NCBI GenBank assembly: GCA_947367375.1
Contig: CANBDZ010000014.1
Coordinates: 1 to 34,916, forward strand
Length of the DNA: 34,916 nt
Reading direction: 5' to 3'
Origin: an uncultured Bacteroidales bacterium
GTDB taxonomy: Bacteria > Bacteroidota > Bacteroidia > Bacteroidales > UBA932
Below the pieces are notes generated by a model. The model saw only the letters and a list, made by a program, of their open reading frames with translations, was not told the DNA's origin and did not search any database. Shown here piece by piece: positions 1-8,887 of this stretch. Every line of letters starts with the position of its first letter. Position 1 is the stretch's first letter. A program made the translations under genes and the position numbers.

Positions 1-87
1 TCTCTCGACTGTCCGCCACTCAACTATAACCCTATTATTAACAACTAAACTAACCTTGATCAGTTAATTTACAAAGGGTGCGCCAAA

Positions 88-495
88 CTAATTGACTCTC
101 TCAATTTTTATATGTTGAATCTTATATGCCGAATCTGTATATCCCACAAAGATCGTAACCACGAAAAGTTCACCGCCAGCGTTCAGGGTACCCAAGGCAT
201 ATTTCATATTCGAACGCCCCGCCTTATGAGTGATGTTGAACGACCTTGGAGTGTAGGACTTGAAGAATGACTTCAGGATCTCTCTTGCCTGCTTGCGGCT
301 GGAATCGCTCGAGTCGGAAAAGATAGTCACCTCGAGATTGTCCGAGAACCAGGCTGAAAGCTTTTCCGCATCTCCTTGAGTTATGTATTTAGCTATGGGA
401 TTGAACACGTCATACCCGCTGTCCTGCGCCTTCGCCGCATTGCAGGAAAGAAACATGGACACAGCCAGAAATATGCCGGTGATATATCGTCTCAT
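88..495 (-). CDS. DUF4783-family secreted protein
   Basis: A 135-residue protein with an N-terminal signal peptide (hydrophobic core about residues 6-18, then NAAKAQ). A Cys at residue 18 leaves lipoprotein processing possible, but cleavage after AKA is equally likely. The rest is one small alpha+beta domain resembling DUF4783 (NTF2-like) proteins of Bacteroidales, which often sit beside rlmH as here; molecular function is unknown. An upstream in-frame ATG at 564 would put 23 non-signal-like residues before the signal peptide and lies upstream of the predicted -7 box (520-527), so the ATG at 495 is the better start. Family assignment is from recall of the sequence type, not a search. Confidence 0.75.
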   Translation of the reverse strand: MRRYITGIFLAVSMFLSCNAAKAQDSGYDVFNPIAKYITQGDAEKLSAWFSDNLEVTIFSDSSDSSRKQAREILKSFFKSYTPRSFNITHKAGRSNMKYALGTLNAGGELFVVTIFVGYTDSAYKIQHIKIERVN

Positions 496-519
496 TATGT
501 GTATATTGGAATAGCAAGG

Positions 520-550
520 CAAAGATACTACAATTTTCAAGCCGCACAAC
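520..550 (-). promoter_or_regulatory. Bacteroides-type promoter for the DUF4783 gene
   Basis: On the minus strand TATCTTTG (520-527) matches the TAnnTTTG -7 consensus. GTTG at 547-550, 19 bases upstream, is a near match to the -33 TTTG. Transcription would start near 513, about 18 bases before the ATG at 495. Confidence 0.55.
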
Positions 551-599
551 CCTTGTCTTTCCATTTGTACATTGGCGGGGTATTTGCAGTATTTTTTAT

Positions 600-607
600 T
601 ATATTTG
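600..607 (+). promoter_or_regulatory. -7 box upstream of rlmH
   Basis: TATATTTG fits the Bacteroides -7 consensus and lies 47 bases before the rlmH ATG. No TTTG is found at the preferred spacing of 19-21 bases; the nearest (583-586) is only 13 bases away, so the -33 element is weak or absent. Confidence 0.45.
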
Positions 608-654
608 CATGAGATCCCCGGCCAGGTCGGGGATGACTTAAGATATATGTACCT

Positions 655-1128
655 ATGAAAATCACATTGCTCACAGTAGGAAAGACAGACAGAGACTGGG
701 TAAAGCAGGGGCTGGACATCTATGTGTCACGCCTCAAGCACTACATCCCTTTCTCCATCGTGGAGATTCCGGAGTTGAAGAACGTATCTGCTTTAACTAA
801 AGAGCAGATCAAGACACGTGAGGGAGAACTCATATTGAAGAATCTGCGTCCTACCGACGACGTCATACTCCTGGACGAAAGGGGAAAGGAGTACTCATCT
901 GTAGAACTGGCAAAGGTGATTCAGGACAAGATCTCATACGAAGGAAAAGACATAGTATATATAATAGGTGGAGCATACGGATTTTCGGAAGCTGTGTACA
1001 AGAGGGCTAACTCAAAGCTCTCGCTTTCGAAAATGACCTTCTCCCACCAGATGGTAAGAGCTATATTCACTGAGCAGATCTACAGAGCCTTCACTATAAT
1101 GAAGGGAGAGCCTTACCACCATGAGTAG
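655..1128 (+). CDS. rlmH: 23S rRNA (pseudouridine1915-N3)-methyltransferase RlmH
   Basis: A full-length 157-residue SPOUT methyltransferase that methylates pseudouridine 1915 in helix 69 of 23S rRNA using S-adenosylmethionine, acting in the cytoplasm on assembled ribosomes. The N-terminus MKITLLTVGKT, the LLDERGKEYSS segment, the glycine-rich knot loop IIGGAYGFS (about residues 103-111) and the C-terminal YHHE are hallmarks of the family, which is normally 155-160 residues. It is followed after 11 bases by the large histidine kinase gene and probably cotranscribed with it. The divergent DUF4783 gene is its usual neighbour in Bacteroidales. Confidence 0.95.
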   Translation: MKITLLTVGKTDRDWVKQGLDIYVSRLKHYIPFSIVEIPELKNVSALTKEQIKTREGELILKNLRPTDDVILLDERGKEYSSVELAKVIQDKISYEGKDIVYIIGGAYGFSEAVYKRANSKLSLSKMTFSHQMVRAIFTEQIYRAFTIMKGEPYHHE

Positions 1129-1139
1129 CATCACTTAAG

Positions 1140-4100
1140 ATGAAGAAGAGGAAATGGCTACATAAAAGGCTGCCGCTTGTTGCCCTGCTTCTGTCCCTCC
1201 TGCTTTTCGTGCTGTCAATGGCAAGTGACAATGCAGGAAGCGACACCGATAAGGTTGCTGACAAGGTGGGCAGGCGTGTCGAAAGAAGGCTGGAGATTCT
1301 TCAGCAGTACAGCCTTATGGCACTTGACACTGACAGGGAGAGATTCATCCTGCCGGACGGGCTGCCGGACGACATGGTGATATACAGATATATCAACGAC
1401 TCACTTCAGTCCTGGGCCAACCAGTTCTCCATCATCAATGACGACATCTCGTCATTCCACGTGTTCCAAAGACTCACCTACAGAGAGAACAACATGGTGT
1501 CGCCTCTGAGCAACATTGGTGAACAGATTGCATATATGGACATCGGACCGAAATGGTACATAACGATGGCCTTGAGCAACAATGACAATGTGAAGGTTAT
1601 CGCGGGCCTTGAAATAAAGAACACACTCATCGACGATGCCCACAAGAACGAAAACGGAGTGAATCCTAAGCTCAAGATTGCAGGACACTACTCCGTAATG
1701 CCGCTTTCTGAGAATGGAGGTTCGTGTGTGACCATAGACGGCACTCCTCTGTTCAAGATACTTTATGACAGCAGCCAGGCCAGTCAGTTCTTCGACAACT
1801 CGATGCTCAGATGGGTGGCTGTAATGCTGCTGGTCTTTGCCTTGATGATGTTCTTTGCAGGACACAGGACCATTAAAGTGTACAGTGTAGTTGTCTCCAC
1901 CATCATTTTGCTTTTCCTGATGTCCTTCATCTGGGGACTGCAGATGAACGGTTCTTCCGGCCTGTTCTCACCTACAATCTACGCCGACGGAGGTATATTC
2001 CTTTCACTTGGAGCGCTTATCCTGACCAACACGCTCATTACCCTTCTGATAACCTGCAACTACCTTGTACGCAACAGGGTCACCGCCATGATGCGTATGA
2101 GCCGCAAGAATTTCAGGAAATGGATGGGCGGATATGGAGTATTCCTTATTATATGCATTATCTGCACTATAATATATACCCACCTCACGCTGAAGAGTCT
2201 CCTCACAAACTCGAACATCTCTATGGAGCTCTACAGGTGGAACACGAACATATTCTACACTACCCTGGTATACCTTTCATACACCGGCCTGCTGTTCAGT
2301 ATCCTGCTCATCATACAGTCACTCAGATCTGTGGTGAAAGAGTTCACCGGCTTCAAATACGACATGCTTTCAACAAAGGCATTGGTAGTATTCGCCTTTA
2401 TCTGCGCAGCCTATTTCACCTTGACTTCCAGTCAGCTGGGCTTCAAGAAGGAACAGAACAGGGTGGCTGTGTGGGCCAACAGGCTGTCTGTGGAAAGAGA
2501 CCTTGGCCTGGAGATCCAGCTGAGGACGGCAGAGGAAGGCATCGCATATGACCAGCTTATCTCGACCCTCGCCTTCATGGAGAACACCGGCTATATGATC
2601 CAGAACAGGATAAGGGACTTCTACCTGAACAGGTTGAGACAGAACTACAATATAGATGTAAAGTTGTTCAGGGAGGACGATGTCGCCGGCCAGCATTTCC
2701 TCAACAACATCATGCGCTCAAGCACTCCGATAGCATCCGGATCGCACTTCATGTTCCTCACTGATGACAACGGACATAGCAGATATGTAGGAGCCTTCCT
2801 GTTCTACAAACAGTCCAGCGGTCTGATGAGGATGCTCGTCACCATAGAGTCCAACTCAAACCAGGACGATCACGGCTACAACAGCATTCTGGGAGCAATC
2901 TCAAAGCCTGGAGACATCAACATCCCGTCACTCTACTCGTATGCGAAGTACAAAAACGGAAGGCTTATGTCCTATAAGGGCAACTTCCCGTACCCGACAT
3001 ATTACAATACCGACAATGACGGACGCGTGCTCAGCAACAAACGCGAGGTAAACAGGGAGAAAGGACATGTACACTTCATTAATCCTGTAAGCGAAAACGA
3101 GCTCATCATCATCTCGCGCTCAAAACGAGGAGGAATTGTGTACTTCATATCATTCTCTTACCTCTTCCTGATCTTGAGCGGAATGTTGACCATCTTTGCA
3201 CAGTCCCGTTACAAAAAGAAACCTTTCAGGAAGAACTACTTCAAAAACAGGATCAACACCATCCTGTTCACTTCGTCCATCCTGATTCTCATCAGTATGA
3301 CTGCAGTCAGCGTTTTCTTTGTGTACACACGTAACGAGGAGAGCATGAGTGACCTCATGTCATCAAGGATCACTACCATACAGGCCCTTATCGAAAGACA
3401 GACCAGAACAGTTAAGGACTGGCAGAGCTTGAACTCACAGGAGTTCTCCACTCTCCTTGAGAATATCGGTTCGACCACCAAGTCCGACATCACTCTGTAC
3501 ACACCGGGAGGAACAGTGTTCCTTTCAACAACACCTGAGGTGTTCGAACAGAGAGTACTTGGAAGCCGAATAAATTATGAAGCATATTACAATATATATG
3601 ACCAGCACCAGAGGTTCTTCATACATCGCGAGAAGATAGCTGGATTCAAATACTGGGCGATGTATGCCCCTATATTCAATGACAACGGACAGACTGTTGC
3701 CATCATCGGCGTACCTTATACTGACAGAAACTTCAACTTTGAGCGTGAGGCATTCTTCCATGCTGCCCTCATCTTCAACTTCTTCATACTTCTGCTCATA
3801 GCCTCGCTCCTTTTCAGTACACGAGAGGTGAACTCGCTGTTCTCCCCTCTCATGGAGATGGGTAAGAAGATGAATGTGGCCGACATCCACGACCTTAAGA
3901 CAATCTCATATAACCGTGAAGATGAGATTTCTTCGCTTGTCGAAGCATATAACCGAATGGTGCGTGACCTTTCCGAGTCCACAAGACTCCTCGCCCAGGC
4001 AGAGCGTGACAAGGCGTGGAGCCAGATGGCGCGACAGGTTGCCCATGAGATCAAGAACCCTCTCACCCCTATCAAACTGCAATTGCAGTGGATAATACGT

Positions 4101-4709
4101 CTCAAGGAGATGAACAACCCGGCTTGGGAAGATAAGTTCAATGAAGTGTCCAAGGTCATCCTGGAGCACATCGACATCCTTACTGAGACAGCAAATGAGT
4201 TCTCTACTTTTGCCAAGCTCTACAGCGAGGACCCTGTCCTGATCGACCTTGACCTCATCCTCAAGGACCAGCTGGTCATCTTTGACAACAGAGAGAATGT
4301 GAAGATCTCATATATAGGTATGGAGAAGGCGTTTGTAATGGCTCCTAAGCCTCAGCTCATCCGTGTCTTTGTCAACCTGATTACCAATGCAGTCCAGGCT
4401 GTGGAGATGCACCACAAGGAGACTCCAGAGGATGGAGCTAAAAAAGGCCGTGTACTCATCTGTCTGAGGAAGAGCACACGGGACGGTTACTATGATGTAG
4501 TTGTAGAAGACAACGGACATGGAGTGAAGGAAGAGAACCTCGACAAGCTCTTTACACCAAACTTCACCACCAAGAGTTCGGGAACAGGTCTGGGACTTGC
4601 CATCTGCCGCAACATCATCGAGAAGTGCGACGGAGAGATCCGCTATCAGAAGTCCCACCTGCTGGGAGGAGCATCATTCATCGTGACGCTCCCTGTACAC
4701 GAAGTCTAA
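1140..4709 (+). CDS. Very large multi-pass NtrY-like sensor histidine kinase
   Basis: A 1189-residue inner-membrane kinase. Hydrophobic segments lie near residues 12-28, 225-241, 247-266, 285-306, 331-350, 372-393, 413-430, 665-686, 706-729 and 873-893, giving about ten helices. Three large presumably periplasmic regions (about 30-220, 431-660, 730-870) could sense signals. A HAMP-like linker (894-945) is followed by the phosphoacceptor box with His969 (HEIKNPLTP), then the HATPase domain with the N box near 1079 (NLITNAV), VEDNGHGV near 1122 and the SSGTGLGLA lid near 1145. All catalytic boxes look intact. It follows rlmH by 11 bases and converges on the NtrC-like regulator gene, their ends overlapping by 4 bases. 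That regulator is the obvious phosphotransfer partner by inference. The ligand is unknown. Confidence 0.88.
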   Translation: MKKRKWLHKRLPLVALLLSLLLFVLSMASDNAGSDTDKVADKVGRRVERRLEILQQYSLMALDTDRERFILPDGLPDDMVIYRYINDSLQSWANQFSIINDDISSFHVFQRLTYRENNMVSPLSNIGEQIAYMDIGPKWYITMALSNNDNVKVIAGLEIKNTLIDDAHKNENGVNPKLKIAGHYSVMPLSENGGSCVTIDGTPLFKILYDSSQASQFFDNSMLRWVAVMLLVFALMMFFAGHRTIKVYSVVVSTIILLFLMSFIWGLQMNGSSGLFSPTIYADGGIFLSLGALILTNTLITLLITCNYLVRNRVTAMMRMSRKNFRKWMGGYGVFLIICIICTIIYTHLTLKSLLTNSNISMELYRWNTNIFYTTLVYLSYTGLLFSILLIIQSLRSVVKEFTGFKYDMLSTKALVVFAFICAAYFTLTSSQLGFKKEQNRVAVWANRLSVERDLGLEIQLRTAEEGIAYDQLISTLAFMENTGYMIQNRIRDFYLNRLRQNYNIDVKLFREDDVAGQHFLNNIMRSSTPIASGSHFMFLTDDNGHSRYVGAFLFYKQSSGLMRMLVTIESNSNQDDHGYNSILGAISKPGDINIPSLYSYAKYKNGRLMSYKGNFPYPTYYNTDNDGRVLSNKREVNREKGHVHFINPVSENELIIISRSKRGGIVYFISFSYLFLILSGMLTIFAQSRYKKKPFRKNYFKNRINTILFTSSILILISMTAVSVFFVYTRNEESMSDLMSSRITTIQALIERQTRTVKDWQSLNSQEFSTLLENIGSTTKSDITLYTPGGTVFLSTTPEVFEQRVLGSRINYEAYYNIYDQHQRFFIHREKIAGFKYWAMYAPIFNDNGQTVAIIGVPYTDRNFNFEREAFFHAALIFNFFILLLIASLLFSTREVNSLFSPLMEMGKKMNVADIHDLKTISYNREDEISSLVEAYNRMVRDLSESTRLLAQAERDKAWSQMARQVAHEIKNPLTPIKLQLQWIIRLKEMNNPAWEDKFNEVSKVILEHIDILTETANEFSTFAKLYSEDPVLIDLDLILKDQLVIFDNRENVKISYIGMEKAFVMAPKPQLIRVFVNLITNAVQAVEMHHKETPEDGAKKGRVLICLRKSTRDGYYDVVVEDNGHGVKEENLDKLFTPNFTTKSSGTGLGLAICRNIIEKCDGEIRYQKSHLLGGASFIVTLPVHEV

Positions 4710-5854
4710 AGAACGTAAGCCTTCACATCAGCTGCTGTGATGCGGTCTCCGGAAAGGATCATAAGTCTCTCCACAACGTTGCGAAGTTCACGGATGTTTC
4801 CTGTCCAGGATTTTTCCACAAGAAGTTTCATCGCATCAGGATCTACAGCACGGACAGGCATACCTGTCTCTGAACTGATCTGATCAAGGAAGTGGTCCAC
4901 AAGAAGAGGAATGTCTGACTTGCGCTGGTCAAGTGCAGGGACATTGATGACTATTACACTGAGACGGTGATAGAGGTCTTCTCTGAAAGTTCCCTTCTCA
5001 ATCTCTTCCCTGAGGTTCTTGTTAGTCGCTGCAAGTACTCGCACATCCACTGTGATGTCCTTGTCGCTTCCTACGCGGGAGATCTTCTTCTCCTGAAGCG
5101 CTCTGAGCACCTTTGCCTGAGCGGCAAGCGACATATCTCCGATCTCGTCCAGGAAAAGCGTACCGCCATCGGCCTGTTCAAACTTGCCCTTATGCTGTTT
5201 TACAGCTGAGGTAAAGGAACCTTTCTCATGGCCAAAGAGCTCACTTTCGATGAGTTCAGACGGGATTGCCGCACAGTTAACTTCAATGTAAGGGGCTGCC
5301 GAACGGTTGCTCTTCTGATGAAGATTTCTTGCCACGAGTTCCTTTCCTGTACCGTTGGAACCACAGATAAGCACTCTGGCATCTGTCGGAGCCACTTTGT
5401 CTATCATTTCCTTGATATGCAGAAGGGCCTCAGACTCACCTATCATCTCCTGACCATATACTTTCTTCTTCAGGACCTTGGTCTCCTTGACAAGAGTCAC
5501 CTTTTCTGTAGCGTTCTTGATGGTGATAAGGATACGGTTCAAGTCGAGCGGCTTTGGAATAAAATCAAAAGCGCCTCGTTTGATGCAAGCTACAGCTGAA
5601 TTGATGTCACCGTGACCGGAAATCATCACGATGGCTGCATCTATTCCCATAGCAACAAGGCGGTCCAGGACTTCATCTCCGTCCATTTCCGGCATCTTGA
5701 TGTCGCAGAAGATCACATCATATTTCTCCTTCTCCACCATAGCGATGCCCTGCACGCCGTTCTCAGCTGTTTCCACTTCATATCCTTCAAGCATCAGGAT
5801 CTCCTTGAGAGAATTTCTGATCGCTCTTTCGTCATCGATAACAAGAATCTTCAT
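4706..5854 (-). CDS. NtrC-type response regulator (REC + sigma-54 AAA+), no DNA-binding domain
   Basis: A 382-residue protein. The receiver domain (1-120) has the acidic pocket Asp7/Asp8, phosphoacceptor Asp51, Ser79 and Lys101. A sigma-54 activator AAA+ domain (about 132-365) follows, with Walker A GSNGTGKE (165-172), Walker B LFLDEIGD (233-240), sensor/finger segment FREDLYHRL (290-298) and [12 protein letters not shown]. The sigma-54 contact loop reads GSFTSA (212-217) in place of GAFTGA, keeping the Phe and Thr. Translation stops right after the AAA+ lid (about residue 382), so the usual Fis-type helix-turn-helix (family length about 450-470) is missing. It could activate sigma-54 polymerase from solution, as known for a few HTH-less bacterial activators, or be truncated. 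It is probably paired with the convergent kinase. Confidence 0.88.
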   Translation of the reverse strand: MKILVIDDERAIRNSLKEILMLEGYEVETAENGVQGIAMVEKEKYDVIFCDIKMPEMDGDEVLDRLVAMGIDAAIVMISGHGDINSAVACIKRGAFDFIPKPLDLNRILITIKNATEKVTLVKETKVLKKKVYGQEMIGESEALLHIKEMIDKVAPTDARVLICGSNGTGKELVARNLHQKSNRSAAPYIEVNCAAIPSELIESELFGHEKGSFTSAVKQHKGKFEQADGGTLFLDEIGDMSLAAQAKVLRALQEKKISRVGSDKDITVDVRVLAATNKNLREEIEKGTFREDLYHRLSVIVINVPALDQRKSDIPLLVDHFLDQISSETGMPVRAVDPDAMKLLVEKSWTGNIRELRNVVERLMILSGDRITAADVKAYVL

Positions 5855-5891
5855 AAGTCTTACAATTAAAATCCCATTGGGGGACAGGTTA

Positions 5892-5922
5892 CAAATATCG
5901 ACATTTTTGGGAGTTTACGCAA
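5892..5922 (-). promoter_or_regulatory. possible promoter for the NtrC-like gene
   Basis: On the minus strand GATATTTG (5892-5899) is one mismatch from TAnnTTTG, with TTGC (5919-5922) 19 bases upstream. It overlaps the better cmk promoter facing the other way. Confidence 0.3.
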
Positions 5923-5937
5923 TATTTTATATTTTTG
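5906..5937 (+). promoter_or_regulatory. Bacteroides-type promoter for cmk-ispH
   Basis: TTTG at 5906-5909 and TATTTTTG at 5930-5937, separated by 20 bases, match the sigma-ABfr -33/-7 consensus and spacing. The expected start site lies about 20-25 bases before the cmk ATG at 5967. Confidence 0.7.
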
Positions 5938-5966
5938 TCTGATTTTACGTTTATTCACGAGCACTG

Positions 5967-6647
5967 ATGAATATACCTGATATTATTATCGCCATCGACG
6001 GCTACTCTTCGACTGGAAAAAGCTCTTTTGCGAAAGTCATCGCAAAAGAATTTTCCTTCTTATACCTTGATTCCGGGGCACTGTACAGAGGTGTCACGCT
6101 TTTCGCCATAGAGAACGGATTAATCGACGACGACTGTACAATAGACGTGCCAGAACTTGAGAAGGCACTCGAAACTCTGGATGTACATTTTGGAGAGGGC
6201 GGCACATACATCGCTGACAGATGCGTGGAGCAGGACATCAGGTCACTCGCAGTAGCGGACAAGGTGAGCCCGATAGCCACTGTGGCACAAGTGCGTAACT
6301 ATGTGGACCGCAAGCTGCGTGAATTCGGAAGCAGGAGGCGTGTGGTGATGGACGGCCGTGACATCGGAACCACTGTGTTCCCTGATGCAGAGCTGAAGAT
6401 CTTCATGACAGCTGACACTCAGATCAGAGCTGTCAGAAGAGCTGACGAGATGCGTGCAAAAGGTATGGAAGCCGACATCGAAGACGTAAAGAAGAATCTT
6501 CTTGAGCGCGACTACATCGACTCTCACCGTGAGGTGTCTCCTTTGAGCAAGGCAGCAGATGCTGTCGAGCTTGACAACACCCACATGACAATGGAAGACC
6601 AGATGGTCTGGCTCAGGAATCTAATCTCCGAAAGATTCGGATGCTAA
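5967..6647 (+). CDS. cmk: (d)CMP kinase (cytidylate kinase)
   Basis: A 226-residue cytoplasmic nucleoside monophosphate kinase that phosphorylates CMP and dCMP with ATP in pyrimidine nucleotide recycling. The P-loop GYSSTGKSSF lies at about residues 12-21, LDSGALYRGVT follows, the conserved VMDGRDIGTTVFPDA segment is near 125-139, and the Arg-rich lid RAVRRADEMRAKG follows. Length is typical for the family. The gene is followed after 10 bases by ispH, a pairing common in Bacteroidales, and the two probably share the promoter at 5906-5937. Confidence 0.95.
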   Translation: MNIPDIIIAIDGYSSTGKSSFAKVIAKEFSFLYLDSGALYRGVTLFAIENGLIDDDCTIDVPELEKALETLDVHFGEGGTYIADRCVEQDIRSLAVADKVSPIATVAQVRNYVDRKLREFGSRRRVVMDGRDIGTTVFPDAELKIFMTADTQIRAVRRADEMRAKGMEADIEDVKKNLLERDYIDSHREVSPLSKAADAVELDNTHMTMEDQMVWLRNLISERFGC

Positions 6648-6657
6648 TGCTGTAATT

Positions 6658-7587
6658 ATGCTTACGGTTGATATTGACAGCAATTCAGGTTTCTGCGCAG
6701 GTGTCATCAAAGCCATCAGCAAGGCCGAAGACTTCCTGAAGTCCGGCAGGCGCCTTTATTCTCTCGGCGCCATAGTTCATAATGACGCTGAACTCAACAG
6801 ACTGAACGAAAAAGGTCTTGTCACCATCGACAAGGAGGACCTTGAGGAGATGGTTGACGCACACGGAGAGGTCCTTCTGATAAGGGCTCATGGAGAGCCC
6901 CCGCACACCTATAGCCAGGCCGAAAGTCTTGGATTCAAGATAATTGACTGCACCTGTCAGGTGGTGCTCCAGCTTCAAAAAAGGATCAGAGAAGCACATG
7001 AGAAGCACGTGACTGAGGGAAAAGGACAGATAATCATATTCGGAAAGATAGGACACGCCGAAGTGCTGGGACTTGTCGGACAGACAGGCGGAGACGCCAT
7101 TGTAGTAGAGAACATAATGATGATGGAAGAGCTTATCGAAGACGGCACCATCAGACTCGACGTTCCGACAGAAGTGTTCAGCCAGACTACAAAGAGTCCG
7201 GCAGAATACTCAAGACTTTGCGAAAGGCTTGAGGAGGAGATGGGCAAAGGGCTGTTGAACATCCACAAGACAATATGCTCTCAGGTGGCGACCCGCCATG
7301 AGAAACTCGCCAAGTTTGCTCTCGAGCATGACATCATCATCTTTGTATCTGGAAAGGCAAGCTCAAACGGAAAGGTTCTGTGTGATCTCTGCAAGTCAGT
7401 GAACATCAGAAGCTATCACATAGACTCAGTGTCCGAAATAAAGAGAGAGTGGTTCAGAGCAGACGACAAGGTCGGAGTGTGCGGAGCCACATCGACCCCG
7501 AAGTGGCTGCTGGAGGAAGTGAGCGAGTACATTCTGGATCTAAACAAGTATGTACCAGCGTGGGAGGAAAAATTCCCTGAAGCCTAA
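6658..7587 (+). CDS. ispH: 4-hydroxy-3-methylbut-2-enyl diphosphate reductase
   Basis: The last enzyme of the MEP isoprenoid pathway: an iron-sulfur enzyme converting HMBPP to isopentenyl and dimethylallyl diphosphate in the cytoplasm. At 309 residues it is full length. The three cluster cysteines are Cys13 (GFCAGV), Cys100 (in DCTCQVV, where the usual proline after Cys is Gln) and Cys207 (TICSQVATRHE). Substrate-binding histidines are visible in GAIVHN, RAHGE and GKIGHAE, and GATSTP lies near the end. A second Cys two residues before the cluster Cys (Cys98) is a small departure from the common DATC motif. It lies 10 bases behind cmk. No fusion to ribosomal protein S1, as seen in some other phyla, is present. 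Confidence 0.94.
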   Translation: MLTVDIDSNSGFCAGVIKAISKAEDFLKSGRRLYSLGAIVHNDAELNRLNEKGLVTIDKEDLEEMVDAHGEVLLIRAHGEPPHTYSQAESLGFKIIDCTCQVVLQLQKRIREAHEKHVTEGKGQIIIFGKIGHAEVLGLVGQTGGDAIVVENIMMMEELIEDGTIRLDVPTEVFSQTTKSPAEYSRLCERLEEEMGKGLLNIHKTICSQVATRHEKLAKFALEHDIIIFVSGKASSNGKVLCDLCKSVNIRSYHIDSVSEIKREWFRADDKVGVCGATSTPKWLLEEVSEYILDLNKYVPAWEEKFPEA

Positions 7588-7590
7588 AAA

Positions 7591-7622
7591 TTTGGTGGAA
7601 AGCGTACATTTTTATATTTTTG
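7591..7622 (+). promoter_or_regulatory. Bacteroides-type promoter for efp
   Basis: TTTG (7591-7594) and TATTTTTG (7615-7622) with a 20-base spacer match the -33/-7 consensus. The leader before the ATG at 7666 is about 35-40 bases and very AT-rich. Confidence 0.75.
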
Positions 7623-7665
7623 CAGCCGATTTTTGAAAATATACTATATAAAATAATAATCTATT

Positions 7666-8232
7666 ATGGCAACAACAGCTGATTTCAAGAACGGACTCTA
7701 CCTTAACTACAACGGAAAGCCATGCCAGATCGTATGGTTCCAGCACGTTAAGCCAGGTAAAGGTCCAGCTTTCGTAAAGACAAAACTCAGAAACCTCGAG
7801 AACGGTCGTATCCTTGAGAACACCTTCACTGCAGGTGCAAAGATTGACACTATCAATGTAGAGAGAAGACCTTACCAGTTCCTTTACAAGGATGAGGACG
7901 GATTCAACTTCATGCACGAAGAGACTTACGAGCAGATCCACCTCGACACTGACCTCGTTGACAACGCAGACCTTATGAAGGAAGGCCAGCACGTAGAGAT
8001 GATGTTCCTCGCTGACGAGGAGCGCTGCCTCACTTGCGAGCTCCCTACTTATGTTGAGCTTGAGGTAACTTACACTGAGCCTGCAGTTAAGGGCGACACA
8101 GCTTCTACTAACGCTCAGAAGGAGATCACTCTCGAGACTGGAGCAATCATCATGGCTCCTCTCTTCATCAACATCGGAGAGAAGATCCGCGTGAACACTA
8201 CTGACCGTTCATACGGTGAGCGCGTGAAGTAA
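7666..8232 (+). CDS. efp: Elongation factor P
   Basis: A 188-residue translation factor that binds between the P and E sites and relieves ribosomes stalled at polyproline stretches. The KOW-like N-terminal domain carries the tip loop KPGKGPAF with Lys32 at the position modified in other bacteria, followed by two OB-fold domains ending in the typical GERVK. It is a single-gene unit with its own strong promoter. It converges on recO with only one base between the stop codons. Codon use looks highly adapted, as expected for an abundant translation protein. No modification enzyme is encoded in the window. Confidence 0.96.
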   Translation: MATTADFKNGLYLNYNGKPCQIVWFQHVKPGKGPAFVKTKLRNLENGRILENTFTAGAKIDTINVERRPYQFLYKDEDGFNFMHEETYEQIHLDTDLVDNADLMKEGQHVEMMFLADEERCLTCELPTYVELEVTYTEPAVKGDTASTNAQKEITLETGAIIMAPLFINIGEKIRVNTTDRSYGERVK

Positions 8233-8233
8233 T

Positions 8234-8887
8234 TCAGGCGAAGAGTTCGCGAAGAACTTTTAAAGAATTTACATTTACAGCGGATTCGCTGTGAAATTCG
8301 ATATAGCGGAGGATTTCCTCCGCTATTTCATTTCGTACCTGTCCCGAAAGAGGAATCATCATAGACTCCACAAAGGACGTGGTCATAAATTTCTCCACTA
8401 TAGGATAATGCTCTCCAACAAACGGCAGCAGATCCTGCGAGCTTGGGCTGAAGCCCAAAACCATTGCAAGTTCGAGAAGGAAACGCAGATGGAAATTGCT
8501 GAAGTCGTCTTTAATGGCATCCAGAAGCAATATGTTCTTCTCACACCATTCAAAAAGCCCGTGTTCATTGGTGCCGTCCTTTATGACACGATAGAGCACC
8601 TCGCTCATGAACATGGTCATGGAGTTCTTGTACAAGCTGTTGCGTATTCCAAGAAGAGGATGCATTGCGACAGGATTCCTCATGGTGTAGAGGTTTGACT
8701 TCGAAGACTCCACCACAGTCGCTTCTAATATATTCAATGGAAGAAAGAGGGACATGACCGACTTCTTACCCACTCCCTTTATAATAAAACTTCGTCGACC
8801 ATACTCTTTGCTGAGAGTATGGACGACGAGCGAATTCTCACCGTATCGGGTGGTGTGTAATACTATAAGTTCTGTGTCTTTAACCAT
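8234..8887 (-). CDS. recO: DNA repair protein RecO
   Basis: A 217-residue protein of the RecFOR recombination pathway that anneals single strands and helps load RecA at gaps. The N-terminal OB fold (about 1-80) shows the family pattern ELIVLHTTRYGENSLVVHTLSKEYG and IIKGVG. The helical C-terminal part, with LLELAMVLGFSP near 145, is also typical of Bacteroidetes RecO. It begins inside the end of rdgB (25-base overlap), indicating one transcript and coupled translation. It is slightly shorter than the 240-250 residues of many homologues. The 3' end of the gene carries a strong inverted repeat that may terminate efp transcription on the other strand. Confidence 0.87.
   Translation of the reverse strand: MVKDTELIVLHTTRYGENSLVVHTLSKEYGRRSFIIKGVGKKSVMSLFLPLNILEATVVESSKSNLYTMRNPVAMHPLLGIRNSLYKNSMTMFMSEVLYRVIKDGTNEHGLFEWCEKNILLLDAIKDDFSNFHLRFLLELAMVLGFSPSSQDLLPFVGEHYPIVEKFMTTSFVESMMIPLSGQVRNEIAEEILRYIEFHSESAVNVNSLKVLRELFA
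8303..8326 (+). terminator. possible efp terminator inside antisense recO
   Basis: A perfect 11-bp inverted repeat (ATAGCGGAGGA, 2-base centre, mirror arm) lies 71 bases beyond the efp stop, followed by TTCATTT on the plus strand. The GC-rich stem is terminator-like; the T tract is only moderate. It lies within recO coding sequence. Confidence 0.45.

Noticed and set aside
1..87. Possible gene or RNA at the left edge
   Set aside because: No open frame, hairpin or promoter match strong enough; simply the sequence downstream of the DUF4783 gene.
583..586. TTTG as -33 element for rlmH
   Set aside because: Only 13 bases from the -7 box instead of 19-21, so not accepted as a true pair.
6658..7587. 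DCTC in IspH as an altered cluster ligand
   Set aside because: The second Cys (Cys100) aligns with the normal ligand position and the other two ligands are present, so the enzyme looks normal.
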